Positions 15,656-24,400 of a stretch of DNA of 25,112 bases are shown here, piece after piece (position 1 is the first letter of the stretch; every line of letters begins with the position of its first letter). The notes under the pieces were generated by a model. That model did not search any database. It had not been told where the DNA came from and worked only from the letters and a program-made list of their open reading frames with translations. Origin of the DNA: Sedimentisphaerales bacterium (GTDB lineage Bacteria > Planctomycetota > Phycisphaerae > Sedimentisphaerales > SG8-4); NCBI GenBank assembly GCA_016928975.1, contig JAFGJR010000013.1:1-25112 (forward strand), written 5' to 3'. The translations under genes were made by a program, and so were the position numbers.

Positions 15656-15967
15656 ATGTGCCGGAGTCCCCTTGCCATGGTCATCAGGACTATCGTGGCA
15701 GTCGTTTTCTTCGCGGTATGCGTAGTGGTGATGAACAAGGTGTTCTGGATGCTCGAACTGTGTGTACCCAGTTCTCAGGAGCCTGAATCAAAAGCGAGGG
15801 CCCGCCGATGGAAGGGCGCCGTGGCGGCGGTCGTTCTCAGCGCATGGGTGTGCGCCATCTGTATCGCTTTTGGCCTCGATATGCCAAAGGCGCTGTGTGC
15901 AGTAGTCTTCGCGGGTCCTATCGCCATCAGTGTTCCAGTACTTGTCTGGGTGCTGCTGGTCTATTAG
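15656..15967 (+). CDS. Small three-helix membrane protein, unknown function
   Basis: This is a 103-residue hydrophobic protein with three predicted membrane segments: about 9-31 (VIRTIVAVVFFAVCVVVM), 54-73 (AVAAVVLSAWVCAICIAFGL) and 80-102 (ALCAVVFAGPIAISVPVLVW). A charged loop (ESKARARRWK) lies between the first and second. I do not recognise the family. The start is uncertain: ATG 15656 has only a weak purine-rich stretch, while ATG 15677 has GGAG 10 nt upstream and would give 96 residues. A good promoter at 15544-15572 supports expression. It precedes the AI-2E permease by 196 bp but a shared transcript is not shown. Confidence 0.6.
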   Translation: MCRSPLAMVIRTIVAVVFFAVCVVVMNKVFWMLELCVPSSQEPESKARARRWKGAVAAVVLSAWVCAICIAFGLDMPKALCAVVFAGPIAISVPVLVWVLLVY

Positions 15968-16163
15968 GCCGCCGGAGCAGATGTGGACCGTGGACCGTAG
16001 GGCGTTGCATTCTCATTTACTATTCGCTGTCTATCCCTTACCATCTGTTGCTCGAGATCCGAGGCTGATATGCGGATCTCCAGTGCTGGCACGACCACCT
16101 CTTGCGGACGACGCCAGATCGCAAATGGTGAATCGTAGATAGTGAATCATCCAACCAGGACGG

Positions 16164-17285
16164 ATGGTAAAGAACCAGAAGAGAATTGAGCAGATTGCCG
16201 GAATCGCCCTCATTGGGGCGATTCTCATCGGCTGCGGATTCGTGCTGCGGCCGTTTCTGTCGGCGATCCTGTGGGCGGCCATTCTGTGTTTTGCGACGTG
16301 GCCTTTGCACGAGCTGTTTCTCAAATGGCTGCGAGGAAGGCGAAACGTTGCGGCTGGGCTGATGACCGCCGTGCTCTCGCTGGTGCTGATCATACCATTC
16401 GTCGTGGTGGGCCTCACGTTTACCGATAGCGTTCGTGCAGGAATGGAATGGCTCGACGTGCAGCAGGCGGAAGGATGGCCCCCTCCTCCGGCATGGGTCG
16501 AACGTATTCCGTTGATCGGCGACAGGATCAGCCAGTCCTGGGCGGATTTCGCCGCAGACCCCAGTCCCGCCATCCACCTGTGGAAGCCGCGGCTCAAGGC
16601 GGCCGGCCTATGGCTGCTGCGCCACAGCCTCGACCTGGCGCAAGGTGTCTTCCAACTCATTGTGAGCGTGTTGATCGCGTTCTTCCTCTACCGCGACGGC
16701 GAAGGCCTGGTCGCACAACTGCGCGAGGGATTCCAGCGGATCAGCGGCGACTACGGCCAACACCTGATGGACGTGGTCAAGAGCACGGTGCGAAGTGTCG
16801 TGTATGGCGTGATTGGCACGGGGCTCGCACAGGGCATTGTGGCCGGCATCGGATTTGCCATTGCCGCGGTGCCCTCTCCCATGCTCCTGGCATTGTTCAC
16901 TTTCTTCCTGAGCTTCGTTCCGTTCGGCCCGCCGATCATCTGGATCGGCGCTTCGATCTGGCTCTTCGCCCAGGGGGCAACCGGCTGGGGGATCTTCATG
17001 GCGGCCTATGGCGTGCTGGCCATCAGCAGCGTGGACAACGTCGTGAAACCCTACATCATCAGTCGCGGCTCCAAATTGCCGTTCGTGGTGATGTTCATCG
17101 GCGTACTTGGAGGCGTCGCAGCGTTCGGCTTCATCGGCATCTTTCTCGGCCCGACGTTGCTGGCCGTAGGCTACAGCCTGGCGCAGGAGATTCTCGGTCA
17201 GCGCCGTCGCCGCTCGACACTGAAGTCCCCCCACCAGCCGCCCGGCGAGACCTCTGCGATGTCGGAGAACACCGGCGCAGACTGA
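16164..17285 (+). CDS. AI-2E family transporter (PerM/TqsA-like permease)
   Basis: This 373-residue inner-membrane protein has the AI-2E family layout. Paired N-terminal helices (about 12-48) and a helix at 60-82 are followed by a soluble segment (90-150). A cluster of C-terminal helices (155-180, 215-262, 265-345) contains the family phrase around VDNVVKPYIISRG and the PFGPP loop. Family members export autoinducer-2 or act as Na+/H+ antiporters or general permeases, so the substrate cannot be assigned; 'AI-2' should be read as a family name only. The start ATG at 16164 has AGGA with very short spacing. The last 25 residues are polar. It ends against the convergent phosphofructokinase gene. 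Confidence 0.85.
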   Translation: MVKNQKRIEQIAGIALIGAILIGCGFVLRPFLSAILWAAILCFATWPLHELFLKWLRGRRNVAAGLMTAVLSLVLIIPFVVVGLTFTDSVRAGMEWLDVQQAEGWPPPPAWVERIPLIGDRISQSWADFAADPSPAIHLWKPRLKAAGLWLLRHSLDLAQGVFQLIVSVLIAFFLYRDGEGLVAQLREGFQRISGDYGQHLMDVVKSTVRSVVYGVIGTGLAQGIVAGIGFAIAAVPSPMLLALFTFFLSFVPFGPPIIWIGASIWLFAQGATGWGIFMAAYGVLAISSVDNVVKPYIISRGSKLPFVVMFIGVLGGVAAFGFIGIFLGPTLLAVGYSLAQEILGQRRRRSTLKSPHQPPGETSAMSENTGAD

Positions 17286-17313
17286 GCCAACGATCCCACA
17301 TCCTGTGGCTCAG
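17282..17313. terminator. Inverted repeat between convergent permease and PFK genes
   Basis: A perfect 8-bp stem (CTGAGCCA / TGGCTCAG, 16-nt loop) overlaps the permease stop codon and lies 16 bp beyond the PFK stop on the other strand. T-runs are poor on both sides, so termination strength is uncertain, but its position between two gene ends supports a bidirectional role. Confidence 0.5.
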
Positions 17314-17328
17314 CTCTCCGGCAGGTTT

Positions 17329-18420
17329 CTAATCACCGAAACAGGTGCCGACGGAGCGGGCTACCGCGACCAAGGGATCATCAGTGGGCACGGTCCGAGG
17401 GCCCTTCGCCACGTCCTTCAGGGGGACCTTCACCAGATTGCTGCCGCGCACGCCGACCATGTGCCCATACTCGCCGCCTGTGACCAGATCCATGGCCTTG
17501 GCCCCGAGGGAAGTCGCCAAGACACGGTCAAACGGCGTGGGGCTGCCCCCTCTCTGCAAATGCCCCATGACCACGACGCGAGTCTCGATCCCGCTGAGTC
17601 TCTCGATCTGCTCGCCGAGCACGAAGCCTATGCCGCCAAGACGGATGGGATCGGTGCTCTCCTTGACAATTCGCTGGACCACCACGTCGCCGCCTTTGGG
17701 CTTGGCGCCTTCCGCGACGACGATGATGCTGAATCGCTTGCCCTTCTTCGTCCGGTTTCTGACCTTGCCGACGACCACGTCGAGATCGTAGGGGATCTCG
17801 GGAATCAGGATAATGTCACCGCCGCCGGCCACGCCCGCATGCAGTGCGATCCACCCGGCGGTGCGACCCATGAGCTCCACGATCATGACACGGTGATGGG
17901 ACTGGGCGGTTGTGTGGACTCTGTCGATCCCTTCAGTCGCCACGGCAACGGCTGAGTCAAAACCGAACGTGATATCCGTTCCGCGCAGGTCGTTGTCGAT
18001 CGTCTTCGGGACACCCACGACGTTGACGCCATCGGTCTGCAACCGGTGCGCGATGGACAGCGTGCCGTCGCCTCCGATACAGACAAGGCACCTGGCACGG
18101 AGTCTCCTCAAATTGCGGATGACCTTGTGAGAAATATCCTCGAACTGCAACTGACCATTCTTCGTGACCGCGTACCTATAGGGATTCGCCTTGTTGGAGG
18201 TACCCAGGATCGTTCCGCCGAGCGCCAAGATGCCTGAGACGTCGTCGTAGTGCAGCACGCGATGCCGGTCCTCAATGACGCCCTCATAGCCATCCTCAAT
18301 GCCGATGACTTCCATGCCATGGTCCAGCATGGCCTTCTTTGCCACGGCTCGTATCACTGCATTCAGACCCGGACAGTCACCGCCGCCGGTCAGCACGGCG
18401 ATCCGCTCTTTTTTCTTCAT
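17329..18420 (-). CDS. 6-phosphofructokinase
   Basis: This 363-residue enzyme phosphorylates fructose 6-phosphate in glycolysis. Marks: TGGGDCPGLN (11-20, nucleotide loop), GGDGT (116-120), PKTIDND (138-144) with catalytic base Asp142, MGRTAGWIAL (184-193), and the sugar-site ETRVVVMGHLQRGGSPTPFDR. Gly119 in GGDG (where PPi enzymes have Asp) points to ATP as donor, although Lys139 before TIDND is shared with PPi-type and some ATP-type clades, so donor specificity needs care. The start at 18420 has GGAGG 6 nt upstream; the open frame continues to 18501 without a ribosome site. It lies 81 bp downstream of the radical SAM gene in the same direction and may belong to that operon. Confidence 0.93.
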   Translation of the reverse strand: MKKKERIAVLTGGGDCPGLNAVIRAVAKKAMLDHGMEVIGIEDGYEGVIEDRHRVLHYDDVSGILALGGTILGTSNKANPYRYAVTKNGQLQFEDISHKVIRNLRRLRARCLVCIGGDGTLSIAHRLQTDGVNVVGVPKTIDNDLRGTDITFGFDSAVAVATEGIDRVHTTAQSHHRVMIVELMGRTAGWIALHAGVAGGGDIILIPEIPYDLDVVVGKVRNRTKKGKRFSIIVVAEGAKPKGGDVVVQRIVKESTDPIRLGGIGFVLGEQIERLSGIETRVVVMGHLQRGGSPTPFDRVLATSLGAKAMDLVTGGEYGHMVGVRGSNLVKVPLKDVAKGPRTVPTDDPLVAVARSVGTCFGD

Positions 18421-18501
18421 GTTCGGCCTCCAAACAGAGCCATGTCTTCGCGGGCAGTATATGGCGCCACGCCGAGAAAGGAAAGAAGATACGCGATCCA
18501 T

Positions 18502-19815
18502 CTACGATCGCAGGTCGCGATTCAACTGCCTCTGGAGATCCTTGATGCGGTTCACTTCGTCAAAACCGAGCCGAAGAATGGGAAACGCCGTCTTGTTGTG
18601 CATCAGCGGCTCATCCATGTCGACCCACCGCTGGCAGACCTCCCCGTCCGGCGTACCGGGGACCGGTGAGAAGTCGGCCAGCATACCGCGAATGCCGAGG
18701 CCATGCACGAACTGCATGGAGGCTTCGAGTTCCTGAATATCGCTGTCGGGGTGACCAAGGATCTGATAAGCGGTGACATCCGCCGGATCCGCGCCGGAGG
18801 CGAGAAGATGCCGCACGGATTGTGCAAGCTCCCCGGAGAACACCTTGCCGCCGGTGTCCCGCTGCCACTGATGCGAAACGCTTTCGAATCCGAGATAGAA
18901 GGTCTTGAAACCGGCCCGGGCCATCAGATCGGCCAACTCCGCGGTCACGAAGCGGGCATTGAGTGCGTTCGGCGTGTGGAAATTCACCTGAATACGTCGC
19001 CGGAGGACCTCCTGCAAGAATGGCTCCAGGACTTTGTGTGCGTCGTACAGCAGCGCGTCGTCGTAGAAGGCGATGTTCCGGGCTCCCTGTGTGACCAACA
19101 ACTCCAGCTCGGCAAGCACCCGGCCCAAAGGCCGCGGCTGGAAGCCAGCATACACCTTCGGCACCGAGCAATAGCTGCACCGAAACGGACATCCGTCAGA
19201 CAGCTTGATGACGCCGGTTGGCAAGGACTCGTACACTTCCCACAGTGCCGGTTGGTTCGAGTCGGGCGTCGCTCCCAATAGCTGCCACAAGGGCCGTAGG
19301 TCCGAACCGATAATCACGAGATCGGCTCCAAGCCGTCGTGCGTGTTCCGTGCAAAGAGTCGCATAGTTGCCGCCGAGGACAATCCGGGCCTCAGGACAGG
19401 CGAGGCGGACATCTTCAATCACTTCCGCCACCCCCAGATACCAGTACGTCATCACCGTCTGCACGAAGGCGTAGTCAAACGGGCCGTGCCCGCGCAGATA
19501 CTCCTGGAATGCGACACGCGGCCGTCCGAACCTTCGATAGCACCTTGGAATGTCCTTCAGAAGCTCAGGACTCGGCATACGCTCGAAAGGAAATGGGCCG
19601 CGGCCCCACTCGTCCGATTGCACAGATGAGGACTTCTTCGACGCCAATCCGCAATCGCTTTGCGCGCGGTCCATGTAGTCGAAGAAGAGGAAATCCGCCT
19701 GTCCCCGCAACTGCCCGGCAATGGTCAGCAGGCCATACGACCGCAGCCAGAAATCGTACGCGGCGAAATCGTAGACCGCCGGGTTCACCAGAAGGATTCT
19801 ATGCTTCCTCGACAA
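18502..19815 (-). CDS. B12-binding-type radical SAM protein
   Basis: This is a 437-residue cytoplasmic protein. The start (RILLVNPAVYDFAAYDFW) and residues about 110-180 (IVLGGNYATL, ADLVIIG) have the Rossmann-like layout of the cobalamin-binding domain that precedes many radical SAM cores, though the DxHxxG cobalamin ligand is not visible. The core begins KLSDGCPFRCSYCSVP with the [4Fe-4S] ligands Cys209, Cys213 and Cys216, followed by FYDDALL and FHTPNALNA. The reaction and substrate are unknown. The only start that keeps the first strand is a TTG at 19815, which overlaps the end of the upstream isomerase-like gene by 17 nt; AAGG lies directly before it. Overlap implies translational coupling. 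Confidence 0.8.
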   Translation of the reverse strand: MSRKHRILLVNPAVYDFAAYDFWLRSYGLLTIAGQLRGQADFLFFDYMDRAQSDCGLASKKSSSVQSDEWGRGPFPFERMPSPELLKDIPRCYRRFGRPRVAFQEYLRGHGPFDYAFVQTVMTYWYLGVAEVIEDVRLACPEARIVLGGNYATLCTEHARRLGADLVIIGSDLRPLWQLLGATPDSNQPALWEVYESLPTGVIKLSDGCPFRCSYCSVPKVYAGFQPRPLGRVLAELELLVTQGARNIAFYDDALLYDAHKVLEPFLQEVLRRRIQVNFHTPNALNARFVTAELADLMARAGFKTFYLGFESVSHQWQRDTGGKVFSGELAQSVRHLLASGADPADVTAYQILGHPDSDIQELEASMQFVHGLGIRGMLADFSPVPGTPDGEVCQRWVDMDEPLMHNKTAFPILRLGFDEVNRIKDLQRQLNRDLRS

Positions 19816-21235
19816 CCTTGAAGCCCATGAGACTGCTGAGGTTCTTCACGCTCTGCATGTGGTTGCCGTAAAAGACAACTCGGTGCAGAAGCGCCATGAC
19901 TCCGCCTTCCAGGACCCCGACGCCCCAGTTGTGGAACATGCTGCGCGCATCCGCTACCTCTGTCACGAACTGGGTCCGGCAGCCCAAGTCATTGCGCGTC
20001 ACATCAATGATCTTGCCGGTGGAGATGAGCATCGTGTCGAGGTTGATGAACTTGGCGCACGTCACGTCCTGCCCGACGCGGTTCTCCACCTCCAGCGCCA
20101 CCCCCTGGTCGCTATCGGTTTGTGTGCGGATGTTGAAAGGCAATCGTCCGCCCTTGGGACCGTCCATTTTCGTCGAGGAGGTGCAGTGGAAGTGGATCAG
20201 GGCATTCCTGGCCGTATCGAAGACAGGGTCGCTGATAAAGCCCGGGACATCGAACGCGTACCCGAACATGAGCATTGTCAGAGTCGAGTCCATGTCGCCC
20301 TCGCAAGCTCCGACCATGCCCAAGTCGTTGAGCTTGCTGAACGCCAGGCATCCTTTGGCCGGCCTTCCCATGCAGCCGGAACTCGTGACGGCCTGCGCCC
20401 CCTTCTCGATCATCATCTTCTTGAGCGCCAGGTAGTACCTCGCGGAGCTGACGATCTCGTCCCTCGTCGGCTCGACGACCCTCCTGGCCTTGCTGAGCCA
20501 GTATTCCTCGGCCTCCCGTTGCGCCAACTTGATATCGACCGCCGCATGTGCGGCGACCGTCTCCTCGATACTTACCGGGATCATCTCGACCCCGAGTTTT
20601 GTCTTGACCTGCTCGGCCGAGCAGGCGGCGGCCGTGCCGAGCGGACCATTCACAACCAGAACCTTCGTGCGACGAAGGTGCGGGGCCACTCTCATCAGAC
20701 CCGCCACACGATCCAGCTCACTCCAATCGCTCGACGGCAGCAGCACCACCTTCTTGCCCGCCTTGTGCCACCTTGGAAAGTACATCCACCCATGACCGCT
20801 GAACGGTTGCGAGAAGACCGCTGTCGGCAATCCCACGTTCACGATCTGTTCCATGGCCTGGGCCGGAGCGTCACCGCCGTGTCCGCAGAGATGGAACAGC
20901 AGCACGCCGTCGGCGTCCTTCAGCCTTCCTATCACCGCGCCGGCCTCGGCAGGTGGTACGAGATCGCCGCCGATGAACTTGACGTCGCCGAGCCTGGTCT
21001 CAATGCCTGCAAGGTATTGCTCGAACTTCTTGATCTCTTCGGTCGGGCGAGACAGGTAGATGCCCCCTGTCCGGCCCACGTACACCTTGTAGATCTTCAC
21101 CGGCGGCATCTTCGGCGGCCAATCCCCGGACTGCCCGGCTAACACCTGCGAACCGTTCAGCATCGTACCCAGGAACACCGCGCCGGCGCCCGCCGCCCCG
21201 GCCCCCAGAAACTCACGTCGATTCATCGCCGCCAT
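19799..21235 (-). CDS. Tat-exported sugar-isomerase-fold protein (fucose/arabinose isomerase-like)
   Basis: This 478-residue protein begins with a twin-arginine signal (MNRREFLGAGAAGAGAVFLG), so it is folded before export to the periplasm. The remainder resembles the L-fucose / L-arabinose isomerase superfamily: three alternating alpha/beta domains with DGVLLFHLCGHGG, AVFSQPFSGHG, RTKVLVVNG, SGCMGRP, and a putative metal site from ACEGDMDSTLTM (Glu312) and ALIHFHCTSS (His348/350). Real isomerases are cytoplasmic, so this exported version may act on a different substrate or only bind sugars. The start at 21235 has GGAG 9 nt upstream; ATG 21226 is an alternative. It is the first gene of a probable operon with the radical SAM protein. 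Confidence 0.8.
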   Translation of the reverse strand: MAAMNRREFLGAGAAGAGAVFLGTMLNGSQVLAGQSGDWPPKMPPVKIYKVYVGRTGGIYLSRPTEEIKKFEQYLAGIETRLGDVKFIGGDLVPPAEAGAVIGRLKDADGVLLFHLCGHGGDAPAQAMEQIVNVGLPTAVFSQPFSGHGWMYFPRWHKAGKKVVLLPSSDWSELDRVAGLMRVAPHLRRTKVLVVNGPLGTAAACSAEQVKTKLGVEMIPVSIEETVAAHAAVDIKLAQREAEEYWLSKARRVVEPTRDEIVSSARYYLALKKMMIEKGAQAVTSSGCMGRPAKGCLAFSKLNDLGMVGACEGDMDSTLTMLMFGYAFDVPGFISDPVFDTARNALIHFHCTSSTKMDGPKGGRLPFNIRTQTDSDQGVALEVENRVGQDVTCAKFINLDTMLISTGKIIDVTRNDLGCRTQFVTEVADARSMFHNWGVGVLEGGVMALLHRVVFYGNHMQSVKNLSSLMGFKVVEEA

Positions 21236-21304
21236 AGTCACAGTCTCCACAAAAAGGCACGCCGTCGATGCTCCGATCACCACGGAGTCTTATCACAATG
21301 TGGC

Positions 21305-21334
21305 AGGATAAAGACATATTCACTTGACTGTCAA
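21305..21334 (-). promoter_or_regulatory. Promoter of the isomerase-like operon
   Basis: On the minus strand a perfect TTGACA (21334-21329), an 18-nt spacer and TATCCT (21310-21305, 4 of 6 to consensus). It lies 70 bp upstream of the ATG at 21235 and points away from the promoter at 21381-21409. Confidence 0.55.
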
Positions 21335-21380
21335 TATCCAAATCGGCCCAGGGACCCGTTCCCAAGTCCCATAGCCGGTA

Positions 21381-21409
21381 TTGACTCGCCCACCCCTTTC
21401 TGATAAAAT
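21381..21409 (+). promoter_or_regulatory. Sigma-70-type promoter of the CotH-domain gene
   Basis: TTGACT (21381-21386), 17 nt, then TAAAAT (21404-21409), close to consensus. The predicted start near 21416 leaves a leader of about 80 nt before the ATG at 21499. A 18-residue open frame (21446-21502) lies in that leader and its TGA overlaps the main ATG as ATGA. Confidence 0.7.
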
Positions 21410-21498
21410 GGGGTGATTGAGGGTTGTTAGTCTGCGACAAGGTAGATGTATAACATCAGCAATGACCGGTCGTTAGAGCTCATACGGGGAGATGTCGC

Positions 21499-24400
21499 AT
21501 GAGAGTAGGGTGCAGGTCCGTCCTTCCGATAATCGTTTTGGCGCTGCTTTGGAATCCCTGCACCCGAGGAGAATGCCCGCCCGGTGACCTCAACGGAGAC
21601 TGCCGAGTCGATGCCACGGACCTGCACGTCCTTGCCCAACAGTGGATGGCACCACCTGACAGCACGGCCGACCTCAACGGCGATGACAATGTCGATAGCA
21701 TCGATTTCGCTTACATGGCCATAGACTGGCGGACTTCGGGTGTCGCTCTCCGCATCAACGAGGTCCTGGCTACAAATGTAGCCTCTGGCAAAGACCTTCA
21801 GGGCCAGTACGACGACTGGATCGAGATCTATAACGCCGGCCAACAAGCAATCGACTGCGCAGGCATGTATCTGACCGACGACCCAGCCAACCCGACGAAA
21901 TGGCAGATCCCGGCGGGCAATCCATCACTCACAACGATCCCGGCAGACGGATATCTTCTTATATGGGCCGATACGGATACCACCAGTCCCGGCCTACACG
22001 CCAGTTTCAGTCTCAGCGCAGATGGCGATGAAGTCGCCCTGTATGACAAGGACGGCGTCACACTGATCGACTACATTGCCTTTGACGAGCAGCAGACGGA
22101 CATCTCCTATGGCCGCTCGATGGATCGACCGGACGAGTGGGAACAGTTCGGTCTCCCCACGCCGGGGGCGAAGAACGTGCAGGCCTATCAGGGCATCGTG
22201 GAAGAGCCTGTCTTCAGTCCTGAACGGGGATTCTACGACAGCGAAATCCTTGTGACTCTCAGCACGCGTACGGCGGGTGCGACGATCTACTACACGACGG
22301 ACGGCACCGAGCCCTATCTGAGAACCGGCCGCTTCCCAACGGGCAAGGTGTACCAAGCCCCCCTGCGAATCCTGTCGACCACATGCCTGCGCGCCAAGGC
22401 GATCAAAGACGGCTGGAAGCCCTCCACCATTGCGACGCACACCTATCTCTGTGCGCAAGATGTCGTGTCGCGGTCGCGGGACGGGGCCGCTCCTGGATCA
22501 GGCTGGCCCACGGGCAGCGTCCGGGGGCAAGTGATCGACTACGGCATGGACCCGGACGTCACGCAAGATGAACGATACAAGGATCTCATCGACGATGCCC
22601 TGCTGGCCATCCCATCCATCTCCTTAGTGACATCGCTGAGCAACTTCTTCCATGAAGACACCGGCTTTTACGTCCATCCAAACGCCGAGGGCCGTGCCTG
22701 GGAAAGACCGGTGTCCGTGGAGTTGCTCAACCCGGATGGCAGTGAAGGCTTCCAGATCGATGCGGGCATACGCGTCCGTGGCGGATACAGCCGCAGCACG
22801 AGCAACCCCAAACATGGCTTGCGACTGTTCTTCCGCCCCGAGTACGGCCGGGCCAGGCTCCACTTCCCCCTCTTCGGCAACGAAGGCGTGGACGAGTTCG
22901 AGAATGTGGACCTGCGCTGCAGTCAGAACTACTCCTGGAGCTTCGGCGGCGACGCCCAGGAGACGCTCATCCGCGAGGTCTTCTCACGAGACACCCAGGG
23001 CGAGACGGGCCAGCCCTACACACGGAGCCGGTTCTACCATGTCTACATCAATGGCTACTACTGGGGGGTCTACCAGACACAGGAACGGTCAGAGGCATCC
23101 TACGCGGAATCGTACTTCGGCGGTGACAAGGACGACTACGACGTGGTCAAGACAGACCGTAGCGTCGGGCGGGCGATGCTTGCCACGGACGGCAATATGG
23201 ACGCCTACCGGCGACTTTACGATGCGTTCATGCAGAACCTCGCAGACAACAGCAGGTATTACCAGCTCCAGGGCCTGAATGCTGACGCGACACCAAACCC
23301 AGCCTACGAGCGGCTGCTCGACGTGGACAACCTCATCGATTTCATGATCATCGAGTACTACACCGGGGACAGAGACGGCCCCGGCTCCCGGTTTGGCAAC
23401 ATCCCCAACAACACCTACGGCATCTACAACCGCGCGCATCCCGACGGTTGGAAGTGGTGCCATCACGACAACGAACACACCCTGGGCACCAGCCAGAGCG
23501 AGACCAACATGGTGACGCCATTCACCAGCGCCGGCTCACAATGGCGGTATTTCAATCCGCACTGGCAGCACGAGCGTCTGGCCAACACCAATGCGGAGTA
23601 CCGGATGCGCTTCGCGGACCACGTGTACAGACACTTTTTCAAGGGCGGACTCCTGACCCCTGACGTCTCGATTGCCCGCTTCCAGCGACGGGCGAAGGAA
23701 GTGGAAATGGCCGTCATCGCCGAGTCCGCCCGTTGGGGAGACTCCAAGAGGTCCCGTCCCCTTACGAAGCAGGACTGGCAGAACGAGATCAACCGCGTCG
23801 TGACGAGCTACATGCCCGGACGGACGAATGTCGTTTTGAGTCAATTCAAGTCGGTCGGCTGGTACCCAAATGTCAATCCACCGACATTCAACCTGCAAGG
23901 CGGGCACGTCCAGCCGGGCTTCTCCCTGCAAATCTCAGGCTCGGGCGGAACGGTCTACTACTGTCTCGACGGCTCGGACCCGCGCCTGCCCGGCGGTGCC
24001 GTGAACGCCAGCAGCACGAAGTTCTATACAGGTCCCATTGGGCTGACCGCAAGCACACATGTGAAAGCCCGGATTCTCAGCGGCACTACGTGGAGTGCGC
24101 TGAACGAGGCGGTGTTTGCCGTGAGGCCGGTGGCTGCGAACCTGCGGATCAGCGAGATCCTGTACCACCCCGCCGAGGCCGGCAATCCCGACGATCCCAA
24201 CAGCGAGTACATCGAGCTGACCAATATCGGGGCCGAGAGCATCAATCTGAACCTGGTCAGGTTCACCAATGGAATCGACTTCACCTTCCCGAGCTTGGAC
24301 CTGGCCCCCGGCGGTTACTGCCTCGTGGTCCGCGATCGCGCGGCCTTCGCGGCCAAGTACGGCTCGGCCCTGCCGGTGGCCGGCCAGTATGCCGGCAGTC

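Noticed and set aside
15983..15997. Tandem TGGACCG-TGGACCG
   Set aside because: Two copies of 7 nt only; expected by chance and without further structure.
19859..21142. 427-residue plus-strand open frame
   Set aside because: Antisense to the Tat isomerase-like gene; composition typical of a shadow frame.
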